Below, piece after piece: positions 34,108 to 44,021 of a DNA stretch of 64,000 bases (position 1 is its first letter; every line of letters starts with the position of its first letter). The translations under genes and the position numbers were made by a program. Where the stretch lies: contig NZ_CACVAD010000021.1 of the NCBI RefSeq assembly GCF_902726545.1, positions 1 to 64,000 of the forward strand, written 5' to 3'. This stretch comes from Yersinia artesiana (GTDB lineage Bacteria; Pseudomonadota; Gammaproteobacteria; Enterobacterales; Enterobacteriaceae). Under the pieces are notes generated by a model. It had not been told where the DNA came from, searched no databases, and worked only from the letters and a program-made list of their open reading frames with translations.

Positions 34108-34136
34108 CAAAAAGCCCCCGCGAGCGGAGGCTTTGT
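34108..34136 (-). terminator. pfkA terminator
   Basis: On the minus strand AGCCTCCGC pairs with GCGGGGGCT around TCGC and is followed by TTTTT. It lies 20 bases past the pfkA stop. Confidence 0.85.
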
Positions 34137-34155
34137 TTTCGGGCTATTAGCTGTT

Positions 34156-35139
34156 TTAGAACAGTTTTTTCGCCGTGTCGTACCAATCTTCTTTAAATTT
34201 ACTTTTCTTGTTTTCTGGCGCAATACAAACGGAGATTAATTCATGCACCATCTTCTCGTTCTGTACACCCACGCAGAAGCCACCGCGTGAGTAATCATGA
34301 TTTTCCAACAACAGGTCAACAGCATAAGCACCCATGCGGGAGGCCAGAATACGGTCATAAGGAACCGGCGCACCACCGCGCTGGATATGACCTAATACTG
34401 TGCCACGGGTTTCACGGCCCGTTTCTTTCTCAATGTATTTAGCCAGCTCGTCGATATTGTCCAGTTTTTCGGTAATAGCAACAATGGCATGCTTTTTACC
34501 TTTCTCGATTCCCGCTTTGATTTCTTTAACCAAATCATCGCGTTTGAACTCAACTTCAGGAATAGCGATAAACTCACAACCCCCGGCAATGGCCGCCGCC
34601 AGAGTCAAATCGCCACAATAGCGGCCCATCACTTCCACGATGGAAATGCGCTGATGCGAAGAAGAGGTATCACGTAAACGGTCAATAGCTTCGACTACAG
34701 TACCCAATGCAGTGAAAAAACCGATGGTGTAATCAGTACCAGCCACATCGTTATCAATGGTGCCCGGCAAACCGACACAATGAATACCACCTTCTTTGGT
34801 CAGCAAGTCTGCACCAGCATAAGAACCGTCACCACCGATAACCACCAGGCCATCAATGCCACGCTCTTTCATGTTCTGTAAGGCGACTTTACGTTTTTCC
34901 GGATCACGGAACTCTGGGAAACGCGCTGAACCGAGGAAAGTACCACCGCGGTTAATCATATCTGACACGCTATAGCGGTCCAGCTTCCTCATGCGATTCT
35001 CAAACAAGCCAAGATAGCCATCTTCAATACCGTAAACTTCCAATCCTGCTGACAAAGCTGCACGAACAACCCCACGAATGGCTGCATTCATACCCGGCGC
35101 ATCACCGCCGCTTGTTAGTACACCGATTTTCTTGACCAT
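34156..35139 (-). CDS. pfkA: 6-phosphofructokinase I
   Basis: Commits glucose to glycolysis by phosphorylating fructose-6-phosphate. The protein has 327 residues (E. coli 320). The ATP loop [10 protein letters not shown] is at 11-20, the catalytic [12 protein letters not shown] carries the general-base aspartate, and MGRYCGDL contributes to the sugar site. The C-terminus ([21 protein letters not shown]) is a few residues longer than in E. coli. It keeps the E. coli neighbourhood with sbp and fieF. Confidence 0.97.
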   Translation of the reverse strand: MVKKIGVLTSGGDAPGMNAAIRGVVRAALSAGLEVYGIEDGYLGLFENRMRKLDRYSVSDMINRGGTFLGSARFPEFRDPEKRKVALQNMKERGIDGLVVIGGDGSYAGADLLTKEGGIHCVGLPGTIDNDVAGTDYTIGFFTALGTVVEAIDRLRDTSSSHQRISIVEVMGRYCGDLTLAAAIAGGCEFIAIPEVEFKRDDLVKEIKAGIEKGKKHAIVAITEKLDNIDELAKYIEKETGRETRGTVLGHIQRGGAPVPYDRILASRMGAYAVDLLLENHDYSRGGFCVGVQNEKMVHELISVCIAPENKKSKFKEDWYDTAKKLF

Positions 35140-35344
35140 GACTACCTCTGAACTTGTAGATGCGATTTTTTAAAATTCTTTATTTGCCGATTATGTCTTG
35201 CACAGGCGAACAGTACAGAAAATCAGCTTGATGAGCTTAATATTGAATATTATAGCAAAAAGACCAAGCTGAATTGATTCAAGTCATGCCATTTGGCGGT
35301 ATTTTCTTCATGATTGAACCATTATGTAACCACAGTTTACCTGT

Positions 35345-35374
35345 AGTTAATGTAGCAATAGTTAATGTAGCAAT
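35345..35374. repeat. 15-base tandem duplication
   Basis: AGTTAATGTAGCAAT occurs twice in direct succession (35345-35359 and 35360-35374), just past the fieF stop in the pfkA promoter interval. It looks like a recent slippage duplication. Confidence 0.8.
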
Positions 35375-35388
35375 AACTGATGAACAAA

Positions 35389-36291
35389 TTATAACTCCCA
35401 ATGCGCATGACGTTCTTTTGGCACCACCGCAGTGGGATCTTGATGGATAAGGATATCGGCACCTGGGAACCGATGTAATAATGCCCGTTCCACTTGATCC
35501 GCCAAAATATGCGCTTCCATCAACGGCAACATATCTTCCATTTCGAGATGGAGTTGGATAAAGCGTGTTGGCCCCGACTGACGAGTACGCAAGTCATGAG
35601 CGCCAATCACACCCGGCCATGACGTCACAATATTGATAATTTCCTGCCGCTCATCATCGGGTAAAGCGCGATCCAGCAAGGCTTGCACCGCCTCATAACC
35701 CATACGCAGTGCGCTATAGAGAATATAAACCCCAATCCCCAATGCAAACAACGCATCCGCCCGATGAAACCCATACCAACTCAATGCCAATGCAATAAGA
35801 ATAGCACCATTCATCATGACGTCAGATTGATAGTGCAACATATCAGCTCGAATGGCCTGGCTTTGCGTTTTTCGTACCACCCAGCGCTGAAAAGTAACTA
35901 ATATCAATGTACTGAATAAAGCGATTAATGTGACCCAGATACCAAGACCCGGATCTTGCAATGGCTCCGGTGAAGCCAAATGTTGAAAACCGGTCAGGAA
36001 CAGGAATAATGCCGAGCCGGAAATAAACATACTTTGCGCCAGCGCGGCCAGTGATTCGGCCTTACCATGACCAAAAGTGTGTTCTTCATCAGCCGGTTGC
36101 AGCGAGTAGCGCACCACAAAAAGGTTGGTCAAAGAGGCGGCCAGATCCACCAGTGAGTCAACTAATGCAGCCAACAAACTCACTGATCCGGTGTGCCACC
36201 AGGCAAAAATTTTAATTATCAGTAAGATTGATGCCAGCACCGTGGCACTGAGCGCAGCAGCTTTAACCAGGCGCGCATATTGCGGATCCAT
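35389..36291 (-). CDS. fieF: Ferrous-iron/zinc efflux transporter FieF
   Basis: Cation diffusion facilitator (YiiP) exporting Zn2+ and Fe2+ for protons in the inner membrane. The protein has 300 residues with six membrane helices and a C-terminal cytoplasmic metallochaperone-like domain. The tetrahedral metal site shows as D45 and D49 in [12 protein letters not shown] and the H-x3-D pair in [11 protein letters not shown]. The HFGxGKAE-like loop reads [14 protein letters not shown]. It lies between pfkA and cpxP, as in E. coli. Confidence 0.96.
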   Translation of the reverse strand: MDPQYARLVKAAALSATVLASILLIIKIFAWWHTGSVSLLAALVDSLVDLAASLTNLFVVRYSLQPADEEHTFGHGKAESLAALAQSMFISGSALFLFLTGFQHLASPEPLQDPGLGIWVTLIALFSTLILVTFQRWVVRKTQSQAIRADMLHYQSDVMMNGAILIALALSWYGFHRADALFALGIGVYILYSALRMGYEAVQALLDRALPDDERQEIINIVTSWPGVIGAHDLRTRQSGPTRFIQLHLEMEDMLPLMEAHILADQVERALLHRFPGADILIHQDPTAVVPKERHAHWEL

Positions 36292-36341
36292 AACTCATTC
36301 CGAATAATATTCAGGGGTTATTAGTATAACGGAATTGAGAC

Positions 36342-36368
36342 AAAAAAAAGCCCTCCATCATGGAGGGC
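36342..36368 (-). terminator. cpxP terminator
   Basis: The near-perfect palindrome GCCCTCCATCATGGAGGGC (36350-36368) is followed by eight T on the minus strand. Confidence 0.9.
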
Positions 36369-36422
36369 GAAAGACAGGGATGGTGTCTATGGCAAGGAAA
36401 ACAGGGTATTACTGGGTACTAC

Positions 36423-36923
36423 TTACTTCTGGGCAGAAGAGGGTTGTGCTGCTGGCGCCTGCTGCATTTTCTCAATGCGCTGCTGGTGCTTTTGGTTCAG
36501 GGCAGCTTTTTGCTCTGGTGTGAGCAAGTTAAACATTTGGTTACGTACCTTGGCCATTTCGACCTGACGGTCAATCTGGTCTTTAGACATTTTCTCTGCC
36601 TGCGCTCTTACAGCAGCTTCGTCGAATTTGTCTGCGGTAATCAGCTTGTGCATTGCTTCGCGGTCGGCGAGATCAACTCGAGGTTGGTCTTGGCGAGACT
36701 GGCGCATCAGGTCACGCATTTGCTGGCGTTGCTGTTCGGTCAGATTGACGCCATCAAACATGTTATGGTGACCGCGACCGTCTTTCTTGTTCATCATCGC
36801 ACCGTCACCGTGGCACCAGCCATCAGTGGCCCCAGCCTTATCACCGGCGAAGGCGGCTTGAGAGCCGAGAACTAACATTGACGCCATGATTAACGTTGCT
36901 ACTTTAGTTACTTTGCGCATCAT
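36423..36923 (-). CDS. cpxP: Periplasmic Cpx inhibitor and chaperone CpxP
   Basis: Periplasmic adaptor that binds CpxA to keep it off and delivers misfolded pilins to DegP. The protein has 166 residues. A signal peptide of about 26 residues ends at QAAFA. Two LTxxQ repeats are visible, NLTEQQRQQM and LLTPEQKAAL, which form the hooked helical dimer of the CpxP/Spy family. It is divergent from cpxRA, with a CpxR box between. Confidence 0.96.
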   Translation of the reverse strand: MMRKVTKVATLIMASMLVLGSQAAFAGDKAGATDGWCHGDGAMMNKKDGRGHHNMFDGVNLTEQQRQQMRDLMRQSRQDQPRVDLADREAMHKLITADKFDEAAVRAQAEKMSKDQIDRQVEMAKVRNQMFNLLTPEQKAALNQKHQQRIEKMQQAPAAQPSSAQK

Positions 36924-37038
36924 TTAACTCCTGGTTTCTATCTGCTAAGCGATTTACTGCTCTGCGATTCAATAAGGAGCAGTCTACCGGCCCGGCTGCA
37001 AACTAGCGTCAGTGCATGTAAAACTGGAGTCAGGGCAT

Positions 37039-37053
37039 GTAAAGCTAAGTAAA
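37039..37053. promoter_or_regulatory. CpxR box between cpxP and cpxR
   Basis: GTAAA (37039-37043), five bases, then GTAAA (37049-37053) is an exact match to the CpxR-P consensus GTAAA-N5-GTAAA. A third GTAAA is at 37018-37022, 21 bases upstream of the first. It would autoactivate cpxRA and activate cpxP. Confidence 0.9.
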
Positions 37054-37107
37054 GTCATGGAATACCGGCAATTGATAACGTATTTTGCGTCAAGAGGAGA
37101 AACAATC

Positions 37108-37806
37108 ATGCATAAAATCCTATTAGTTGATGATGATCGTGAACTGACGTCGCTGTTGAAAGAATTATTGGAAATGGAAGGTTTCAATGTTGTTGTTGCT
37201 CACGATGGTGAACAAGCATTAAACCTGCTGGACAGTTCTATCGACTTGTTATTACTTGATATTATGATGCCACGCAAAAACGGTATCGAAACCTTGAAAG
37301 AGTTACGTCAACACCACCAGACCCCAGTGATTATGCTGACGGCTCGTGGTAGTGATTTGGATCGGGTCTTGGGTCTGGAGCTGGGGGCAGATGATTATCT
37401 CGCAAAACCCTTTAATGACCGAGAACTGGTGGCACGCATTCGGGCTATCTTGCGCCGCTCTAACTGGAGTGAGCAGCAGCAAAATGTCGACCAAGGCGCG
37501 CCAACCCTGGAAGTTGATTGCCTGCAATTGAACCCGGGCCGTCAAGAAGCCAGCTTTGAAGGGCAGTCTCTGGAACTGACCGGGACTGAATTTACCTTAC
37601 TCTACCTGTTGGCTCAGCACCTCGGCCAAGTGGTCTCACGCGAACATCTCAGCCAGGAAGTGCTGGGCAAACGATTGACGCCTTTTGACCGTGCTATTGA
37701 TATGCATATTTCAAACCTACGCCGTAAGTTGCCGGATCGTAAAGACGGGCTACCTTGGTTTAAAACCCTGCGCGGGCGCGGGTATCTGATGGTCTCTGAA
37801 ACATGA
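37108..37806 (+). CDS. cpxR: Envelope-stress response regulator CpxR
   Basis: OmpR-family regulator activated by CpxA. From ATG 37108 it has 232 residues. The receiver domain carries acidic pocket DDD at 8-10, phosphoacceptor D51 in LLLLDIMMP and K in LAKPF. The C-terminal winged helix ends in LRGRGYLMV. AGAGGAGAAAC lies before this ATG; the in-frame upstream extension contains the CpxR box and is not coding. It overlaps cpxA by 4 bases (ATGA), so translation is coupled. Confidence 0.97.
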   Translation: MHKILLVDDDRELTSLLKELLEMEGFNVVVAHDGEQALNLLDSSIDLLLLDIMMPRKNGIETLKELRQHHQTPVIMLTARGSDLDRVLGLELGADDYLAKPFNDRELVARIRAILRRSNWSEQQQNVDQGAPTLEVDCLQLNPGRQEASFEGQSLELTGTEFTLLYLLAQHLGQVVSREHLSQEVLGKRLTPFDRAIDMHISNLRRKLPDRKDGLPWFKTLRGRGYLMVSET

Positions 37807-39179
37807 TTAACAGTTTAACGGCGCGAATTTTTGCGATTTTCTGGTTTACTTTAGCGCTGGTATTAATGCTGGTGTTGATGGTGCCAAAGCTCGATTCGCG
37901 TCAAATGACCACCTTGCTCGATAGCGAACAGCGTCAGGGAACGATGCTGGAGCAACACATTGAGGCCGAACTGGCCAGCGACCCGGCCAACGATCTCATG
38001 TGGTGGCGCAGGCTTTATCGCGCCATCGAAAAGTGGGCGCCGCCGGGTCAACATTTAGTATTAGTGACCACCGAGGGCCGTGTCATCGGGGCTCAGCGTC
38101 ACGAAATGCAAATGGTGCGTAACTTTATCGGGCAGTCAGATAACTCAGATCAGCCGAAAAAGAAAAAATATGGCCGCGTTGAGATGGTCGGGCCATTCTC
38201 TATTCGCGATGGAGAGGATAACTATCAACTCTATCTGCTACGCCCTGCCAGCAGCCCACAATCAGATTTTATTAATTTGATGTTTGATCGGCCGCTGTTG
38301 TTATTGATTGCCACCATGCTCATCAGTGCACCGCTGCTACTATGGCTGGCATGGAGTCTGGCAAAACCGGCGCGTAAGTTGAAAAATGCCGCTGATGATG
38401 TAGCGCGAGGTAACCTGAAACAGCACCCTGAATTGGAGTCCGGGCCACAAGAGTTTTTGGCCACCGGTGCCAGTTTTAACCAGATGATCAGCGCACTCGA
38501 CAGGATGGTTGTAGCCCAGCAACGGCTGATTTCTGATATCTCCCATGAATTGCGTACCCCACTAACCCGCCTGCAATTGGCGACTGCGCTGATGCGCCGC
38601 CGTCATGGTGAAGGTAAGGAACTGGAGCGCATCGAAATGGAAGCGCAACGGCTAGATAGCATGATCAACGATTTGCTGGTGTTATCCCGTAGTCAGCATA
38701 AAAACGAGTTACATCGCGAGCCGATTAAGGCCAATGAACTTTGGTCTGATGTGCTGGAAAACGCGCAGTTCGAAGCTGACCAAATGGGCAAAACACTGGA
38801 AGTGACTGCCCCACCGGGGCCTTGGACCTTATTTGGCAATCCTGCGGCCCTTGACAGCGCGCTGGAGAATATCGTGCGTAACGCGCTACGTTACTCCCAC
38901 CATCACATTGCCGTGGCGTTCAGTTCGGATAACCAAGGGATAACCATCACTGTCGATGATGATGGGCCTGGTGTCAGCCCGGAAGACCGTGAACAGATAT
39001 TCCGACCATTCTACCGCACGGATGAAGCGCGAGATCGTGAGTCTGGCGGGACAGGTTTGGGATTGGCGATTGTGGAAACAGCGGTTAATCAGCATCGCGG
39101 TTGGGTGCGAGCCGAAGACAGCCCATTAGGCGGGCTGCGCCTGATAATCTGGCTGCCACTGCACCCACTCAAAGTTTAA
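37803..39179 (+). CDS. cpxA: Envelope-stress sensor kinase CpxA
   Basis: Inner-membrane histidine kinase/phosphatase sensing misfolded envelope proteins. The protein has 458 residues (E. coli 457). It has an N-terminal membrane helix (about 7-28), a periplasmic sensor domain, a second helix (about 163-185) and a HAMP linker. The H box SHELRTPLTRL carries H248, and the ATPase domain has N, G1 (DDDGPGV) and G2 (GGTGLGLAI) boxes. It is co-transcribed with cpxR. Confidence 0.97.
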   Translation: MINSLTARIFAIFWFTLALVLMLVLMVPKLDSRQMTTLLDSEQRQGTMLEQHIEAELASDPANDLMWWRRLYRAIEKWAPPGQHLVLVTTEGRVIGAQRHEMQMVRNFIGQSDNSDQPKKKKYGRVEMVGPFSIRDGEDNYQLYLLRPASSPQSDFINLMFDRPLLLLIATMLISAPLLLWLAWSLAKPARKLKNAADDVARGNLKQHPELESGPQEFLATGASFNQMISALDRMVVAQQRLISDISHELRTPLTRLQLATALMRRRHGEGKELERIEMEAQRLDSMINDLLVLSRSQHKNELHREPIKANELWSDVLENAQFEADQMGKTLEVTAPPGPWTLFGNPAALDSALENIVRNALRYSHHHIAVAFSSDNQGITITVDDDGPGVSPEDREQIFRPFYRTDEARDRESGGTGLGLAIVETAVNQHRGWVRAEDSPLGGLRLIIWLPLHPLKV

Positions 39180-39248
39180 TGCGCTGCTTGCGCACCTGGC
39201 TTGTTAACGGCAATGCCAAGTGCGCAAGGTATCATTTCGACAACCCGA

Positions 39249-40346
39249 TCATGCCGGATCGGGCTGATCCCTGGTTCCCGCTTCCTGCTGCTCTTTTTCC
39301 AGCAACCGCTTCTTGCGCTCAATCCCCCAGCGATAACCTGACAATGCGCCATCCTGGCGAATGACCCGGTGACAAGGAATGGCAACAGCTAACATGTTGG
39401 CAGCACAAGCACCTGCGACCGCTCGTACCGCTTTCGGTGCGCCAATTTTAGCGGCGATATCAGCATAGCTGGCAGTATCTCCGGCCGGTATTTCTCGCAA
39501 TGCTTGCCAAACCCGCTGTTGGAATGCCGTGCCACGAATATCCAGTGGCAAATCCAGCCCAAGCTGCGGAGCCTCGACTAACCCCACCACCTGCGCGAAC
39601 CATTGCTCAAACTCAGCATCCCCACCGATCAACTCCGCCTGAGGAAACTTATCCTGCAATTGCTGCACCAACAGGGCCGGGTCGTCACCTAACAAAATAG
39701 CGCATATCCCCAGTTCACTTTTCGCCATCAGGATTGCGCCGAGAGAACTTTCCCCAACAGCAAAACGCAGCGCAGTATCGCGGCCACCCTGGCGGTAGCG
39801 GGTCGGCGTCATGCCCAATAACTGATTAGATTGCTCGTAAAAACGACCATTAGAGTTATAACCTGCTTCAAAAATTGCATCAGTTACTGAGCCTTGCCCC
39901 GCCAATTGCTGGCGAATGCGCGCATTGCGGGTCGCGGTGGCATACGCCTTGGGAGTTAGCCCGGTAATAGATTTAAATAACCGGTGGAAATGAAAAGCAC
40001 TGAGATTCAATTCAGCCGCCAATGCATCAAGTGTAAAGGGCGTTTCGGCTTGCTCAATTAATCGACATGCCTGGCTGATTTTCTCTGCGTGCTGTTGCGC
40101 TTGGGATAACTGAGTGGGCCGGCAACGTTTACAGGGCCGATAACCAGCAAGTTCTGCCGCATCATTATCAGTATAGAATTCAATGTGTTCTACTTTAGCC
40201 TGACGGGACGAGCATGAGGGCCGGCAATATACACCGGTGGTTTTCACCGCATAAACAAACTGACCATCGGCGGTTTTATCACGGTTAACAATGGCAACCC
40301 AACGTGGGTCCAGTGCATTGTCTATAATTCCCCTAACTGATGTCAT
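39249..40346 (-). CDS. ada: Bifunctional DNA alkylation repair protein and activator Ada
   Basis: Removes methyl groups from phosphotriesters (N-terminal Zn domain) and from O6-methylguanine (C-terminal domain). When methylated it activates the adaptive response. From ATG 40346 it has 365 residues. The zinc cysteines are C41, C45, C72 and C75 (YCRPSC and PCKRC), an AraC-type helix-turn-helix follows, and the acceptor cysteine C325 sits in IPCHRVI. E. coli Ada has 354 residues. No alkB neighbour follows, unlike E. coli. Confidence 0.95.
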   Translation of the reverse strand: MTSVRGIIDNALDPRWVAIVNRDKTADGQFVYAVKTTGVYCRPSCSSRQAKVEHIEFYTDNDAAELAGYRPCKRCRPTQLSQAQQHAEKISQACRLIEQAETPFTLDALAAELNLSAFHFHRLFKSITGLTPKAYATATRNARIRQQLAGQGSVTDAIFEAGYNSNGRFYEQSNQLLGMTPTRYRQGGRDTALRFAVGESSLGAILMAKSELGICAILLGDDPALLVQQLQDKFPQAELIGGDAEFEQWFAQVVGLVEAPQLGLDLPLDIRGTAFQQRVWQALREIPAGDTASYADIAAKIGAPKAVRAVAGACAANMLAVAIPCHRVIRQDGALSGYRWGIERKKRLLEKEQQEAGTRDQPDPA

Positions 40347-40518
40347 GATGAATACCCCATTGATACTGACTATGGTGATCAGCTTATAAAAGCACCACGG
40401 TTGGCACACTCCGCTCCTTGCTTTCAAATTTTTGTTTTACGGCTTCCATCAAGAATAGGCAACCGCTGCACTGGAAGAGGGTTTCTGGTACCCTACGCCC
40501 CTCATTATTGGGGGACAT

Positions 40519-41022
40519 ATGCTTAATATCGTTTTATTTGAACCCGAAATCCCGCCGAATACCGGCAATATTATCCGGTTATGTGCGAATACTGGCTGCC
40601 AGCTCCATCTGATTAAACCTTTAGGTTTCACCTGGGATGACAAACGCTTACGCCGCGCGGGTCTTGATTATCATGAGTTTGCTAATATTAAGCACCACCA
40701 TGACTATCAAGCCTTTTTAGACAGTGAAAACCTCGACGGCGCACAATCTGCTGGCACAAATCCGGCTCGCTTATTTGCCCTGACGACCAAAGGAACACCG
40801 GCCCACAGCGCGGTAAATTATCAGGTGAATGATTATCTGCTGTTTGGCCCGGAAACCCGCGGCTTACCGCCCAATGTTCTGGATGCATTACCTGCTCAAC
40901 AAAAAATCAGAATTCCAATGCTGGCCGCCAGCCGCAGCATGAACCTGTCAAATGCTGTATCTGTAGTGGTGTACGAAGCCTGGCGGCAATTAGGCTATCC
41001 GGGTGCGTTACTGAAAGAGTAG
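40519..41022 (+). CDS. trmL: tRNA (cytidine/uridine-2'-O-)-methyltransferase TrmL
   Basis: SPOUT-class methylase for wobble position 34 of tRNA-Leu. The protein has 167 residues (E. coli 157), with a short extra loop around AQSAGTNPA. The family motifs are [13 protein letters not shown] near the N-terminus, GPETRGLP, and the knot-forming [14 protein letters not shown] at the C-terminus. GGGGG before the ATG is a good ribosome site. It lies beside cysE, as in E. coli. Confidence 0.95.
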   Translation: MLNIVLFEPEIPPNTGNIIRLCANTGCQLHLIKPLGFTWDDKRLRRAGLDYHEFANIKHHHDYQAFLDSENLDGAQSAGTNPARLFALTTKGTPAHSAVNYQVNDYLLFGPETRGLPPNVLDALPAQQKIRIPMLAASRSMNLSNAVSVVVYEAWRQLGYPGALLKE

Positions 41023-41076
41023 TTTTTTTGACCAAAATATGTCGGCGGTCGGCTGGCAACTCAATAGAAAGGTGTC

Positions 41077-41199
41077 TATCCAAAGTAATTGGAGTTGTAG
41101 CAAGGCAGCAAACGAACTCATCCCGATGAGCTGACTCAAGTCAGTGATTCGGGTGAGTAAGTGCGGCTAACACAGCTACAGCTTTAAGTACGAAGGATA
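41077..41199 (+). repeat. ERIC element between trmL and cysE
   Basis: A 123-base imperfect palindrome with ends TATCC and GGATA and a core reading ATCCCGATGAGCTGACTCAA followed by GTCAGTGATTCGGGTGAGTA, close to the copy at 1650-1775. It lies between converging genes. The right end is 3 bases from the cysE stop codon. Confidence 0.9.
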
Positions 41200-41202
41200 A
41201 GA

Positions 41203-42024
41203 TTAGATGCCGTCGCCGTACTCAAACCCGTGGCTAACCCCATTGAAATGCTGATCCATATCCAATGATGGTTTATCACTCTCTGGTTTACCGACAATGC
41301 GAGCTGGCACACCGGCGGCTGTCGTATGGGGAGGTACAGCCTGCAATACCACTGACCCCGCACCAATTTTGGCACCACGGCCGACTTCGATATTTCCCAA
41401 AATTTTTGCACCCGCGCCAATCATCACACCTTCACGGATCTTCGGATGACGGTCGCCACTGGTTTTACCGGTACCACCCAAAGTGACGGATTGCAGAATA
41501 GAAACATCATTCTCGACCACGGCGGTTTCACCAATCACAATACCGGTGGCGTGGTCTAGCATGATGCCGCAACCAATGGTTGCCGCTGGATGGATGTCCA
41601 CACCAAAAGCGACAGAAACTTGATTTTGCAGGTAAATTGCCAGTGCTTTACGATCCTGCGCCCATAACCAGTGGCCGATGCGGTAAGCCTGTAAGGCATG
41701 GAAACCTTTCAGATACAGCAATGGCGTGGAGTATTTATCAACCGCCGGATCGCGCAAACGTACCGCCAAAATATCGCGGGCAGCAGAGACAATCATCTGT
41801 GCATCGGCACGATAGGCATCTTCAACCACCTCGCGGATGGCAATCGCGGGCATGATAGGATTTGCCAATTTATTCGCCAGAATATAGCTCAGTGCGCTGC
41901 CTAAATTCTCATGCTTCAATAATGTCGCATGAAAAAAACTTGCCAGCATGGGTTCACACTCGGCCAGTGCTCTCGCTTCTGATTTAATGCTACTCCAAAC
42001 CAGCTCTAACTCTTCTGACGACAT
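41203..42024 (-). CDS. cysE: Serine acetyltransferase
   Basis: Acetylates serine to O-acetylserine, the first step of cysteine synthesis, feedback-inhibited by cysteine. The protein has 273 residues. An N-terminal helical domain is followed by a left-handed beta helix of hexapeptide repeats (from about 140), including DIHPAATIGCGIMLDHATG with the catalytic His. The C-terminal tail that docks into CysK ends YGDGI, the terminal Ile being typical. It lies downstream of secB-gpsA. Confidence 0.97.
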   Translation of the reverse strand: MSSEELELVWSSIKSEARALAECEPMLASFFHATLLKHENLGSALSYILANKLANPIMPAIAIREVVEDAYRADAQMIVSAARDILAVRLRDPAVDKYSTPLLYLKGFHALQAYRIGHWLWAQDRKALAIYLQNQVSVAFGVDIHPAATIGCGIMLDHATGIVIGETAVVENDVSILQSVTLGGTGKTSGDRHPKIREGVMIGAGAKILGNIEVGRGAKIGAGSVVLQAVPPHTTAAGVPARIVGKPESDKPSLDMDQHFNGVSHGFEYGDGI

Positions 42025-42076
42025 TGCCTACTCCTGCCCATAAACAAGCCACTTCGGGGAACGACCGAAGTGACTG

Positions 42077-42114
42077 ATACCCTAAGATCTTGAAACAACA
42101 AGGATTTCGGGTAT
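42077..42114. repeat. Short imperfect palindrome between gpsA and cysE
   Basis: ATACCC (42077-42082) and GGGTAT (42109-42114) bound a 38-base imperfect palindrome whose arms continue with AAGATCTTG against CAAGGATTT. It may be a small transcript hairpin or a repeat remnant. Confidence 0.45.
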
Positions 42115-42143
42115 GTCTTTATTATTTTATTTCAGCTGAACAG

Positions 42144-43163
42144 CTAAATGCCGCTTTTCTCATCTTTTTTGGTCCGACCCAATAAGGTCAGTGCCGCTTC
42201 ACGCGCATTTTTGTGGCTGTACAGCACCTGATAAATTTGTTCAGTGATTGGCATCTCTACGCCATTACGCTGAGCCAGCGCCAGAACTTCCTTGGTATTG
42301 CGGTAACCTTCAACCACTTGACCAATTTTATCCTGCGCCTCTTGTACGCCTAATCCCTGACCAAGCATGATGCCAAACCGACGGTTACGGGATTGGTTAT
42401 CTGTGCAGGTTAGCACCAAATCACCTAGCCCTGCCATGCCCATAAAGGTGGAGGGATCAGCGCCTAATGCAGAGCCAAGACGCGTCATTTCCGCCAAACC
42501 ACGGGTTATCAAAGCGGTGCGCGCATTGGCACCAAAACCAATGCCGTCGGACATCCCGGCACCAATCGCAATCACGTTTTTAACCGCGCCACCCAGTTGC
42601 ACCCCGATAAAGTCAGGATTGCTGTAAACGCGGAAACTTTTACCACAGTGCAACAGCTGTTGCAGGTCTTCACTAAACTGCACATCAGTCGATGCCAGTG
42701 CAATTGCTGTAGGTAAACCGGCGGCCAGCTCTTTGGCAAAGGTCGGCCCGGAAACCACAGCCAACGGGATGCTTTCTCCCAGCACTTCCCGCGCGACATC
42801 AGCCAGCAAGCGACCGGTTTCGGCCTCAAGCCCTTTGGTAGCCCAAACAATACGTGCATCTGGCCGCAAGTGGGGTTTGAGCTGATTTAATACCGCCCCG
42901 AAGACATGGCTCGGCACAACCACCAGCACATCACGACTGGCAGCCAGCGCACGTGCCAGGTCAGTTTCCAATAACAAGGTGTCGGGGAAAGGGACATCGG
43001 GCAGGAAAGCCTGGTTACAACGATCTTGTTGCAGGGTTTGAATATGTTTAGGGTCGTGACCCCATAACACAACTTGATAGCCATTACGCGCCAGCGTAAT
43101 GGCTAATGCGGTGCCGTAAGATCCGGCACCGATGACAGTCATTGAAGCATGGGTGGTGTTCAT
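42144..43163 (-). CDS. gpsA: Glycerol-3-phosphate dehydrogenase (NAD(P)+)
   Basis: Reduces dihydroxyacetone phosphate to glycerol-3-phosphate for phospholipid synthesis. The protein has 339 residues. The Rossmann loop [14 protein letters not shown] is at 12-25, ATKGLE and SGPTFAKE follow, and the catalytic lysine lies in [13 protein letters not shown]. Its start overlaps the secB stop by one base, implying translational coupling. Confidence 0.97.
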   Translation of the reverse strand: MNTTHASMTVIGAGSYGTALAITLARNGYQVVLWGHDPKHIQTLQQDRCNQAFLPDVPFPDTLLLETDLARALAASRDVLVVVPSHVFGAVLNQLKPHLRPDARIVWATKGLEAETGRLLADVAREVLGESIPLAVVSGPTFAKELAAGLPTAIALASTDVQFSEDLQQLLHCGKSFRVYSNPDFIGVQLGGAVKNVIAIGAGMSDGIGFGANARTALITRGLAEMTRLGSALGADPSTFMGMAGLGDLVLTCTDNQSRNRRFGIMLGQGLGVQEAQDKIGQVVEGYRNTKEVLALAQRNGVEMPITEQIYQVLYSHKNAREAALTLLGRTKKDEKSGI

Positions 43164-43633
43164 CAGGCATCCTGACGTTGTTCAGCACCTTCGCCTTCAG
43201 CCTGCTGTTGCAGATAGTTCATGAACAGGGCATCAAAGTTAACCGGTGCCAGATTCAGCTGTGGGAAAGTACCGCGAGAAACCAGACTGGTGATGCATTC
43301 ACGTGCATACGGGAACAGAATGTTCGGGCAGTATGCACCTAAGCAATGCGCCAGTTGGGTACCGTCGATACCTGCGATGGAGAAGATGCCGCCCTGCTGT
43401 ACTTCACACAGGAATGCCGTTTCTTCGCCCAAAGAGGCGGTAACAGTCACACGCAGTACCACTTCATACACATCTTCAGCCAGCTGACTGGAAGCAGTAT
43501 CAAGATCAAGTTTAACTTCTGGCTGCCAATCCTGCTGGAAAACCTGCGGAGCATTTGGTGCTTCGAAAGAGATATCTTTGGTGTAGATACGTTGGATCTG
43601 GAAAGCCATCTCGGTGTTGTTTTGTTCTGACAT
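43163..43633 (-). CDS. secB: Protein-export chaperone SecB
   Basis: Tetrameric cytosolic chaperone holding preproteins unfolded and handing them to SecA. The protein has 156 residues, starting [20 protein letters not shown]. The conserved [19 protein letters not shown] stretch and the central [13 protein letters not shown] motif are present. It is first of a secB-gpsA-cysE run, downstream of yibN-grxC. Confidence 0.97.
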   Translation of the reverse strand: MSEQNNTEMAFQIQRIYTKDISFEAPNAPQVFQQDWQPEVKLDLDTASSQLAEDVYEVVLRVTVTASLGEETAFLCEVQQGGIFSIAGIDGTQLAHCLGAYCPNILFPYARECITSLVSRGTFPQLNLAPVNFDALFMNYLQQQAEGEGAEQRQDA

Positions 43634-43723
43634 GTGTATAGATACCCTAAAGTTAGACGTCCTTATTAAACAGCACTTTCGCCGTGGGCTCTTTCCATTA
43701 CATTAATGGGGCCCACTGACGAG

Positions 43724-43972
43724 TTAAAGCAGCGGGTCAAGCCCACCGCGCGCATCCAGGGCGTGTAAATCATCACAGCCGCCGATATGCTGCCCATCAA
43801 TAAATACCTGAGGTACCGTCGTCCGCCCGCTGCGAGCAATCATCTCTTCACGTTTGGCTGGGTCGTTATCAATTGCGATTTCATGAAAAGCGGCACCTTT
43901 GCTGTTCAGTAGCGCTTTAGCACGATGACAGAATGGGCAGGTTGCTTTGGTATAAATCTCAATTTTCGCCAT
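43724..43972 (-). CDS. grxC: Glutaredoxin 3
   Basis: Glutathione-dependent disulfide reductase of 82 residues. The CPFC active site has C12 and C15, and the glutathione-binding TVPQVFIDGQHIGGCDDL follows. It lies between yibN and secB, the E. coli order. Confidence 0.96.
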   Translation of the reverse strand: MAKIEIYTKATCPFCHRAKALLNSKGAAFHEIAIDNDPAKREEMIARSGRTTVPQVFIDGQHIGGCDDLHALDARGGLDPLL

Positions 43973-44021
43973 GGTACACCTCAGTTAAAGTTACAATCTA
44001 TTGATATAGCGAATACAAATA

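Noticed and set aside
43642-43660. ATACCCTAA upstream of secB as a further ERIC end
   Set aside because: Only nine bases resemble the palindrome at 42077, and no matching right end is nearby.
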